Shown in pieces: positions 1-5,533 of a stretch of DNA of 7,517 nucleotides (positions are counted from its first letter, which is position 1; each line of letters opens with the position of its first letter). The DNA comes from Micrococcales bacterium (lineage in GTDB: Bacteria; Actinomycetota; Actinomycetes; S36-B12; UBA10799): assembly GCA_023252115.1 (NCBI GenBank), contig JAHEXM010000075.1, positions 1 to 7,517 of the forward strand, written 5' to 3'. Below the pieces are notes generated by a model that saw only the letters and a list, made by a program, of their open reading frames with translations, made no database searches and was not told the origin of the DNA. A program made the translations under genes and the position numbers.

Positions 1-2
1 CA

Positions 3-476
3 AACCATCTGCTGGTCACCGGAATCGTCAACAAAAACACCTGGGCAAAAGTAGGAAAATGGTTCCCAGCACCGTCAAAGACGTCTCCCACTTCGGCAAC
101 TTCTTTTTCGACTTCACGTGCCAAGCGCGTTCTACGCATCGCAGCTTCGCTGGCTGGAATTAAGTACGTCGCAAATGGCTACACCCCCAAGCAAGGATTC
201 AACTGCAGCAGTTACACCCAATACGTGTATGCCCAGATCGGCGTTAATCTCGGTGGTGCCTATACCGTGTGGCAGTACAACCGAAGTCGTCACGTCACAC
301 GTGCCCAAGCGCGTCCGGGTGATCTGATTTTCTTCTACAACTACAAGAACAACTTCATTGGTCACGTCGGCATTTACGCAGGCGGCAACATGTTCTGGGC
401 CGCACCACACACCGGTGCCGTCGTGCGCAAGCAAGCTATTTACACGCCGAAAGTATTGTTTGGCCGCGTGCTGTAG
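3..476 (+). CDS. NlpC/P60 (C40) cell-wall peptidase, 5'-truncated
   Basis: An open frame runs from the window edge to a TAG stop, giving the last 157 residues of a longer protein. Residues 1-20 (starting NHLLVTGIVNKNTWAKV) resemble the end of a bacterial SH3 domain. A Ser/Thr-rich linker follows (about 25-38), then an NlpC/P60 domain (about 40-157). The expected catalytic residues are visible: Cys68 in GFNCSSYTQYVY, His121 in GHVGIY and His136 in APHTG, together with the family signature ARPGDLIFF. Family members are usually exported D,L-endopeptidases that cut peptidoglycan stem peptides. The signal peptide would lie upstream of the window. One oddity is that the residue before the catalytic Cys is Asn67, where most relatives have Asp (FDCSG). 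The gene ends 23 nt before the SDR gene on the same strand. The domain call is firm; the exact bond cleaved and the SH3 call are inferred. Confidence 0.88.
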   Translation, partial: NHLLVTGIVNKNTWAKVGKWFPAPSKTSPTSATSFSTSRAKRVLRIAASLAGIKYVANGYTPKQGFNCSSYTQYVYAQIGVNLGGAYTVWQYNRSRHVTRAQARPGDLIFFYNYKNNFIGHVGIYAGGNMFWAAPHTGAVVRKQAIYTPKVLFGRVL

Positions 477-499
477 TTCCGTCGCCCTAAAGTTCATGC

Positions 500-1309
500 A
501 TGACGATTCCTACGAATCCGGCAGCGCTGTCTTCCTTAGCTCCAGGGTGCCTAGATGGACGCAGTGCGCTTGTTACCGGTGGAGGTAGCGGAATCGGTCG
601 TGCGACTGCGGTGCTCTTGGCGAAGTTGGGTGCACGCGTTGCGGTGACCGGTCGACGGGCCGAAGAACTTCAAGTCACCGCTGATGTGGCTGCCGAACAA
701 GGTGCATCGCTGCCAGTTCTGACTGTGCCGTGCGACATACGCGAACCAGAAAACGTTGACGCGATGCTCGATGTGGTTCTGCAATCGCACGGCTTCATTG
801 ATGTATTGGTGAACAATGCGGGCGGCCAGTTTATGGCGCCTGGCGAAGACATCAGCTACAACGGCTTCCGCGCCGTCACGAGGCTGAATCTAGACGCGAC
901 TTGGTACGTCACGACGCAGGTCGCTTCGCGATCGATGATCCCGGGCAAGTACGGCAAGGTTGTTTCAATCACGATGACTCCGCGCCGCGGTATACCCGGA
1001 ATGTCGCACTCATCAGCAGCGCGCGCTGGAGTCGAAAGTTTCACTCGAACGCTGAGTGCCGAGTGGGGAAAATATGGCATCCGCCTTGCTGCTATTGCCC
1101 CTGGGATTGTGCATACCGCGGCCTGGGAGCGTTACGGCTTAGATCCCGATGCGATAGCAAAGGCGATGCCGGTGGGGCGGCTGCAGGCGGCCGATGATGT
1201 CGCTGCCGTTGCGGCATTTCTGATCTCGCCTGGTGGCGACTACATCACCGGTTCCACGATCGTTGCCGACGGTGGATTTGAGAATGTCTATCCGCTCACT
1301 TCGCTGTAA
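500..1309 (+). CDS. SDR-family oxidoreductase, PECR-like (trans-2-enoyl-CoA reductase type)
   Basis: This 269-residue protein has a complete Rossmann-fold SDR domain. The cofactor loop TGGGSGIG is at residues 26-33, an acidic turn CDI at 78-80, and the VNNAGG motif at 104-109. Basic residues after strand 2 (TGRR, 50-53) suggest NADP(H). The stretch NNAGGQF followed by GEDIS and NGFRAV closely matches peroxisomal trans-2-enoyl-CoA reductase, and so does HSSAARAGV at 170-178. Ser156 occupies the usual catalytic Ser position, but the YxxxK pair is absent: Ser171 and Arg175 stand in its place. That is expected for the PECR/DECR branch, which reduces carbon-carbon double bonds of enoyl-CoAs. The likely role is therefore NADPH-dependent reduction of an enoyl thioester in the cytoplasm; the substrate is not shown. 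ATG at 500 gives the full N-terminus. The nearby ATG at 496 is in another frame, and no strong Shine-Dalgarno is visible, so translation may be coupled to the gene upstream. It lies 27 nt upstream of tmsA. Confidence 0.9.
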   Translation: MTIPTNPAALSSLAPGCLDGRSALVTGGGSGIGRATAVLLAKLGARVAVTGRRAEELQVTADVAAEQGASLPVLTVPCDIREPENVDAMLDVVLQSHGFIDVLVNNAGGQFMAPGEDISYNGFRAVTRLNLDATWYVTTQVASRSMIPGKYGKVVSITMTPRRGIPGMSHSSAARAGVESFTRTLSAEWGKYGIRLAAIAPGIVHTAAWERYGLDPDAIAKAMPVGRLQAADDVAAVAAFLISPGGDYITGSTIVADGGFENVYPLTSL

Positions 1310-1315
1310 GTGACC

Positions 1316-1328
1316 CCTACGTCGTAGG
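1316..1328. promoter_or_regulatory. 13-nt perfect palindrome before tmsA (possible operator)
   Basis: CCTACG-T-CGTAGG is a perfect 6-bp inverted repeat around one central base. It sits in the 27-nt gap between the SDR stop and the tmsA start, ending 8 nt before the first ATG. Placement and symmetry would suit a dimeric repressor site. As RNA it could form only a 5-bp stem with a 3-nt loop, with no T-run after it, so a terminator is unlikely. No second copy was noticed in the window. Function is inference. Confidence 0.3.
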
Positions 1329-1336
1329 CTCGGGGA

Positions 1337-2752
1337 ATGACGATGACGGCTGAAGCGACCAGTGACCCTTACGCCGAATACGAGGCCAAAGTCGCAACTC
1401 TGCAGGCCCAATATGCCGCCATTCCCGAAGGTCAGCCCGTGCGTTTGTCCAAGAAGACCTCGAACCTGTTCCGGCCGCGCCAAAAAGCGACGGCACCCGG
1501 TTTGGATGTGAAGTCGTTCGACGGTGTTATCGCAATTGATGCAGATGCGCGCACCGCCGATGTCATGGGGATGACGACCTACGAACACCTCGTCGATGCC
1601 ACTCTCAAATACGACCTGATGCCACTTGTTGTTCCGCAACTCAAAACAATCACTCTCGGTGGCGCAGTAACCGGTTTGGGAATTGAGTCCTCGTCATTCC
1701 GAGAGGGTTTGCCGCACGAGTCGGTTCTCGAGATGGATGTCCTGACCGGCGATGGCCGAATCCTGACAGTGACGAATTCGCCCGACGATCCCAACTACGA
1801 CTTGTATGTTTCGTTTCCCAACTCGTATGGGTCGCTTGGCTACGCGTTGCGACTCAAGATTCAGCTGGCACCAGTGAGGCGTTTCGTTGCATTGCGCCAC
1901 GTGCGCTTCGATACTGCGCAAGATATGGCTGACGCGATCGCAACAATTGCAACGACGAATGAATACGAAGGGGAACACGTCGACTTTCTTGACGGCACCG
2001 TGTTCAGCAGCGATGAGCAGTATTTGACACTGGGCGCATTTGCCGATGCCGACGCGATCTCTTCGCCAGGTCCGAGTGACTACACCGGCATGAACATTTA
2101 CTACAAATCGATCAAAGAGAAGACAACTGACTTGCTTCTCACGCGTGACTACATCTGGCGCTGGGATACGGATTGGTTTTGGTGTTCACGTGCGTTCGGC
2201 GCCCAAAACTCCGCTATTCGGCGCTGGTGGCCGAAAGACAAGTTGCGCTCCGATGTCTACTGGAAAATTATTGCTTTCGAACATCGCACGGGTTTGTTTG
2301 CCAAGATCGCCGACGTCACCGGTAAACCACCAAAAGAAGAAATTGTGCAAGACGTCGAAGTACCGGTTGATCGTCTCGCGGAGTTTCTTGAGTTCTTTCA
2401 TCGCGAGATCGGAATTGAGCCGGTCTGGGTCTGCCCGCTGCGTTCACGCGACGGTAAGACTCAGTGGCCGCTCTACGCGATGGATACCTCTGTTACTTAT
2501 GTAAACGTTGGGTTTTGGTCAACAGTTGCGCTACCTAAAGGCAGCGATCCAGACGCGGGGATCCTCAATAAGCTCATTGAAGATGAGGTCACTCGGCTCA
2601 ATGGTCATAAGTCCCTGTACTCAAGCGCGTACTACGACAAAGATGAATTCGATCGCCTATATGGCGGTGAGCACTACATCCAAATCAAGAAACGTTACGA
2701 CTCCGATGGACGACTGCTAGGGCTATACGACAAGGTTGTCCTTCGCAGGTAA
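1337..2752 (+). CDS. tmsA: FAD-binding reductase of 10-methyl-branched fatty acid synthesis (TmsA/BfaA type)
   Basis: This 471-residue flavoprotein has an FAD_binding_4 (PCMH-type) domain at about residues 33-178 and a C-terminal substrate domain. The stretch at 99-140 is diagnostic: VPQLKTITLGGAVTGLGIES, then SSFREGL, and MDVLTGDGR. PNSYGSLGYALRLKI follows at 161-175. This pattern matches 24-dehydrocholesterol reductase (DHCR24) and the actinobacterial TmsA/BfaA proteins. In that family the enzyme reduces the 10-methylene group made by the partner methyltransferase to a 10-methyl branch, using NADPH. The partner gene follows 48 nt downstream, which strongly supports this role over a generic oxidase. 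Two in-frame starts are possible: ATG at 1337, and ATG at 1343, which lies 6 nt after GGGGA (1332-1336) and has the better Shine-Dalgarno spacing. The latter would give a protein two residues shorter. The upstream palindrome may regulate it. Identity as a DHCR24-like flavoprotein is near certain; the TmsA assignment rests on motif and neighbour. Confidence 0.87.
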   Translation: MTMTAEATSDPYAEYEAKVATLQAQYAAIPEGQPVRLSKKTSNLFRPRQKATAPGLDVKSFDGVIAIDADARTADVMGMTTYEHLVDATLKYDLMPLVVPQLKTITLGGAVTGLGIESSSFREGLPHESVLEMDVLTGDGRILTVTNSPDDPNYDLYVSFPNSYGSLGYALRLKIQLAPVRRFVALRHVRFDTAQDMADAIATIATTNEYEGEHVDFLDGTVFSSDEQYLTLGAFADADAISSPGPSDYTGMNIYYKSIKEKTTDLLLTRDYIWRWDTDWFWCSRAFGAQNSAIRRWWPKDKLRSDVYWKIIAFEHRTGLFAKIADVTGKPPKEEIVQDVEVPVDRLAEFLEFFHREIGIEPVWVCPLRSRDGKTQWPLYAMDTSVTYVNVGFWSTVALPKGSDPDAGILNKLIEDEVTRLNGHKSLYSSAYYDKDEFDRLYGGEHYIQIKKRYDSDGRLLGLYDKVVLRR

Positions 2753-2787
2753 AGCAGGCGTTACGTATGACACGCGAAACACGGATC

Positions 2788-2793
2788 GGGAGG
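2788..2793 (+). promoter_or_regulatory. Shine-Dalgarno for tmsB
   Basis: GGGAGG lies 7 nt before the GTG at 2801 and is the strongest ribosome binding site in the window. It decides the non-ATG start: the ATG at 2794 is closer but out of frame and reaches a stop after a few codons. An out-of-frame ATG at 2767 opens only a 15-codon frame that ends at 2814, overlapping the true start. Confidence 0.75.
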
Positions 2794-2800
2794 ATGCGTC

Positions 2801-4042
2801 GTGAAGCTCTCTGAGGTCTTCACCGCGATTGCGGGACCGGATGCACCGGTTGAGTTCGTTGCCTACGACGGAAGCAAAGCCGGTACTCCAGGGTCCGAAG
2901 TTCGACTCGAAGTGCGGTCGGAACGGGCAATCGAATTGATCATGTCCCACCCGGGCCAGGTCGGACTTGCGCGCGCCTATGTCGCCGGTGAGGTCGAAAT
3001 CAACGGTGACATCGTGCGCATGTGCGAGTTGCTATCTGATTTCGATCCGTCATCAATCTCGTGGGCTGACCGCGCTCGAATAGCAAAAGAGTTTGCGCCG
3101 TACCTACTGAAGCGACAGAAGCCACCGCCGGAAGAAAAGCAGCTCAAGGGCCGCCGTCATTCCAAAGGCCGTGACGCCGAAGCGATTGCACACCACTACG
3201 ACGTGTCGAACGAGTTCTATCGAATGGTCCTTGGCCCTTCGATGGCATACACGTGCGCAGTATTTCCGAACGAGAATTCCACCTTGGAAGAGGCGCAAGA
3301 AGAAAAGTTCGACTTGGTCTGCCGGAAGTTGGATCTCAAAACAGGCGACCGTTTGCTCGACGTCGGATGCGGCTGGGGTGGCATGGTGATGCACGCCGTG
3401 AAGAATTACGGCGTCACTGCAATCGGTGTCACGCTGTCGAAGTCACAAGCCGATTGGGGACAACAAGCCATCATCGATGCCGGACTATCTGATCGCGCCG
3501 AGATTCGTTTTCTTGATTACCGCGATGTCCCCGAGGGTGACTTCGATGCCATCTCATCAATTGGTTTGACAGAACACATCGGAAAGTCCAACTACCCGGC
3601 TTATTTCAGTTTCTTGAAATCCAAGGTGAAGCCCGAAGGCCGACTCTTGAACCACTCGATCACGAGATTTAACGACAAACAAAAGGTGTATTACCGCAAC
3701 AGCTTTATTAATCGCTACATTTTTCCGGACGGTGAACTGACCGGTCCGGCCCGAATCTTGAAAGACATGACGGGCGAAGACTGGGAAGTTCATCACCACG
3801 AAAACATCCGGATTCACTACGCGATGACGCTCAAGTGCTGGCGCGACAACCTCGAAGCAAATTGGGATGCGGCCGTTGCCGAAGTTGGCGAACGCAAGGC
3901 CCGCGTGTGGCGCTTGTACATGGCGGTTGCTGAATATGGATTCCGTCGAAATGTCATCCAGCTTCACCAGTTCCTTGCCACGAACACCGACCACGAAGGC
4001 AACTCGGGAATGCCGCTGCGCCCGGATTTCAGCAAGAAGTAG
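2801..4042 (+). CDS. tmsB: CFA-synthase-family SAM methyltransferase for 10-methyl-branched fatty acids (TmsB/BfaB/UfaA1 type)
   Basis: This 413-residue protein has an N-terminal lipid-binding region (about 1-120) and a class I methyltransferase domain (about 125-400). Visible family motifs are HHYDVSNEFY (131-140), YTCAVF with Cys152, the SAM-binding loop LDVGCGWGG (186-194), SIGLTEHIG (253-261) with Glu258, HSIT (285-288), FINRYIFPDGELTG (302-315) and IHYAMTL with Tyr340. Cys152, Glu258, His285 and Tyr340 correspond by motif to the bicarbonate-binding and active-site residues of E. coli Cfa. In this family the enzyme transfers a methyl group from SAM to the double bond of a phospholipid acyl chain. 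Some members form a cyclopropane, while the TmsB group forms a 10-methylene chain that a flavoprotein then reduces. The tmsA-type gene directly upstream favours the second outcome. It acts at the cytoplasmic face of the membrane. The GTG start is supported by GGGAGG. The gene converges with the esterase gene, with 19 nt between stops. A plain cyclopropane synthase is the main alternative. Confidence 0.9.
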   Translation: MKLSEVFTAIAGPDAPVEFVAYDGSKAGTPGSEVRLEVRSERAIELIMSHPGQVGLARAYVAGEVEINGDIVRMCELLSDFDPSSISWADRARIAKEFAPYLLKRQKPPPEEKQLKGRRHSKGRDAEAIAHHYDVSNEFYRMVLGPSMAYTCAVFPNENSTLEEAQEEKFDLVCRKLDLKTGDRLLDVGCGWGGMVMHAVKNYGVTAIGVTLSKSQADWGQQAIIDAGLSDRAEIRFLDYRDVPEGDFDAISSIGLTEHIGKSNYPAYFSFLKSKVKPEGRLLNHSITRFNDKQKVYYRNSFINRYIFPDGELTGPARILKDMTGEDWEVHHHENIRIHYAMTLKCWRDNLEANWDAAVAEVGERKARVWRLYMAVAEYGFRRNVIQLHQFLATNTDHEGNSGMPLRPDFSKK

Positions 4043-4061
4043 GCACGTCGTTGCGCACCGA

Positions 4062-5282
4062 CTAGGGAGAGTTTGGCCCTGCCGGTTGGGGTGCCGGCGG
4101 GTCCAGCGTGCTCAGGGCTTGCGGTAACCAGTCTTTGAGGCACTGAGCCCACACATAGAACTCGTGCGCACCTGGTACCTCGCTAAATGTTGTGTTCATC
4201 CCGAGGGCTGCTGCATTTGCGTCGAACTGTTTCTGGTCGGCGATCAGCAGTGGGTCATCGCTTGAACCAACCTCTAACCAAGTGTCGACGCTGCGGGATT
4301 CGGGTTCATGCTGGATCAGGAAATTGGTGTTATACGAGTCAACGGTTTGTTGAAGCCCAGGTCCTGGTCCAAAGAGTGCTTCCATTCCGCCGTCATAGGT
4401 GGGAAGTGTCGTGCCCGAAAAATTCCCCGACTGACCAAATAGGTCTGGGTGCCGTATCGCCAACATTTGTGCGCAGTACCCACCCATTGATAGGCCGGCC
4501 GTCGCGTTGGCCCCTGCCCCGGTGAGAGTTCGTGATGACTTGGCAATCCAAGTGGGGACGTCCTGTGCCAGATATGTTTCCCAATTCCCGGGCAAGCCAT
4601 TGACGCACTCGGTGTCAGTGCCATAACTCGGCGCGACATTGACGCTGACGAAGACGACTGGCTTTCCGGCTTTCGCGGCCGCAAGACCCGTCTGCAACGC
4701 CTGGCCTCCGGTGAACCAATCGAGTTCAGTGCCAGGTACTCCTGGGTATAAGTAGACGACTGGAAATTTGTAGTTTGCTGGAGCGGTGAAATATTGCGGG
4801 GGCAGAAAGATCGCCGCGTTCTGAGCTCGAACCTGGCTCACCGGACTGGGGATTCTTGCTGACACCACCACGCCCGCCGGATAGCGGCCGCTGTGCGATG
4901 TCAGTAGTTGCTCGCCGCCGGTTGGAAAGTTGTAGGAGTCGAAGAGGTCCCCGGCCGTTGCGTAGTAGCCGAAGTGCCAATTGACGCCGCCACCAACAGC
5001 AATCAGGAAGGCGACGATCGCCAACGGCAATGGCCACAGGTACCAACGGCGCTGCTTTCGTTTGCGACGCCAACACCAATATGCGACGGCGGCGCAAGCA
5101 AGCAAGGCAAGCACCGTCGGCCAGATGTTGTTAATTGCCAGATTGTTCAGGCTGTCGAGAATTCGTTCCCACAGCGTCGAATTGGGAGGTAGCGGAGCAC
5201 CCGGAATAGGCAGCGCGTTGCCGTGCGGTTGTGGTCCTGGATGCGGCACCCGAAGTGCAGCCAGAAATACCCACAGATTCAC
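4062..5282 (-). CDS. Membrane-anchored esterase, antigen 85/esterase D-like alpha/beta hydrolase
   Basis: This 406-residue protein has two predicted membrane helices (about 54-71 and 83-101) joined by a basic loop (WRRKRKQRR), then an alpha/beta hydrolase domain of the esterase D / mycolyltransferase type (about 130-392). The nucleophile is Ser265 in GLSMGGY. His373 in PGAHEFYVW is the likely catalytic His, and SSDD (340-343) or a nearby acid could complete the triad. FPVVYLYPGVPG (173-184) is the usual start of the fold with its oxyanion region. The short basic loop between the helices should be cytoplasmic, which would put the hydrolase outside the membrane. A Pro-rich tail ends the protein. 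Relatives are actinobacterial envelope esterases and acyltransferases; the substrate cannot be read from sequence. The only start giving this N-terminus is GTG at 5282, without a clear Shine-Dalgarno; another in-frame GTG lies 11 codons downstream. It lies 40 nt after tRNA-Arg on the same strand. Confidence 0.85.
   Translation of the reverse strand: MNLWVFLAALRVPHPGPQPHGNALPIPGAPLPPNSTLWERILDSLNNLAINNIWPTVLALLACAAVAYWCWRRKRKQRRWYLWPLPLAIVAFLIAVGGGVNWHFGYYATAGDLFDSYNFPTGGEQLLTSHSGRYPAGVVVSARIPSPVSQVRAQNAAIFLPPQYFTAPANYKFPVVYLYPGVPGTELDWFTGGQALQTGLAAAKAGKPVVFVSVNVAPSYGTDTECVNGLPGNWETYLAQDVPTWIAKSSRTLTGAGANATAGLSMGGYCAQMLAIRHPDLFGQSGNFSGTTLPTYDGGMEALFGPGPGLQQTVDSYNTNFLIQHEPESRSVDTWLEVGSSDDPLLIADQKQFDANAAALGMNTTFSEVPGAHEFYVWAQCLKDWLPQALSTLDPPAPQPAGPNSP
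4079..4100. terminator. Possible hairpin terminator for tmsB, inside the esterase 3' end
   Basis: CTGCCGG pairs with CCGGCGG across an 8-nt loop (7 bp, one G-T), starting 36 nt after the tmsB stop. No T-run follows on the + strand, so it is not a classical intrinsic terminator, and the same bases encode the Pro-rich tail of the opposing esterase. It could slow or end read-through between the converging genes, but coding constraint alone may explain it. Confidence 0.2.
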
Positions 5283-5322
5283 GGGCTCATCATGTACCGA
5301 GGGATGCCTTCACGCCAGCAAG

Positions 5323-5395
5323 TGGCCCCGAGAGGATTCGAACCTCCGACACACGGTTTAGGAAACCGTTGCTCTATCCCCTGAGCTACGAGGCC
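5323..5395 (-). tRNA. tRNA-Arg (anticodon CCT)
   Basis: The reverse strand folds into a full 73-nt cloverleaf. The acceptor stem is GGCCTCG/CGGGGCC (7 bp, one G-T), and the D arm contains TAGCTCAGGGGATAGAGCA. The anticodon stem ACGGT/ACCGT encloses the loop TTCCTAA, giving anticodon CCT, which reads AGG. The T arm is GGAGG-TTCGAATC-CTCT-like with the conserved GGTTCGAATCC. The discriminator base is A, and the 3' CCA is not encoded, so it must be added after transcription, as is usual in actinobacteria. Rare-codon Arg tRNA genes are frequent integration sites, but no integrase or duplicated 3' end is seen here. The esterase gene starts 40 nt downstream on the same strand with no clear terminator between. 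Confidence 0.96.
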
Positions 5396-5432
5396 GTAGC
5401 TTGTTTCAGCCGAGATTACGGGGTTCAGGCAA

Positions 5433-5438
5433 ATCTTA
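5433..5438 (-). promoter_or_regulatory. Weak candidate -10 element for tRNA-Arg
   Basis: Read on the - strand, TAAGAT fits a TAnnnT -10 hexamer and lies 37 nt before the tRNA 5' end, leaving room for a short leader. No convincing -35 hexamer is found at 16-18 nt upstream. It is listed because the tRNA must have a promoter in this 138-nt gap and this is the best match seen by eye. Confidence 0.2.
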
Positions 5439-5467
5439 CTGAAATAGGATCGACTCATGACCGATCT

Positions 5468-5482
5468 GGACTTCGGGAGTCC
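5468..5482. terminator. Small hairpin downstream of the GT-C gene (possible terminator)
   Basis: GGACT-TCGGG-AGTCC forms a 5-bp stem in the gap between the glycosyltransferase stop and the tRNA gene, about 50 nt past the stop. No T-run follows on either strand. It is the only compact inverted repeat noticed in this gap, which otherwise holds no gene. A role in ending the glycosyltransferase transcript is possible but unproven. Confidence 0.2.
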
Positions 5483-5533
5483 TACGGGGAAATTTCTCAG
5501 ATGGGCCGCACCGGCTCGACTCGGCAGACCTGC

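Noticed and set aside
50..120. Possible frameshift in the peptidase linker, because the SH3-like part ends abruptly
   Set aside because: The frame remains open and gives a Ser/Thr/Pro-rich linker, which is normal for secreted NlpC/P60 proteins; other frames give nothing better.
132..497. A 121-codon open frame on the - strand opposite the peptidase gene
   Set aside because: It lies antisense to a domain with clear catalytic motifs, shows no recognisable motif, and its composition reads as a mirror of the real gene.
1139..1639. A 166-codon - strand frame spanning the SDR-tmsA junction
   Set aside because: It crosses two well-supported genes, is Arg/His/Gly-rich as shadow frames are, and has no recognisable domain.
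2767..2814. A 15-codon frame overlapping the tmsB start, a possible leader peptide
   Set aside because: It has no ribosome binding site of its own, no run of regulatory codons and no accompanying stem-loop.
5323..5345. Phage or island attachment site at the tRNA-Arg 3' end
   Set aside because: No second copy of the 3' segment, integrase or mobile gene is seen in the window; flanking genes look like normal chromosomal genes.
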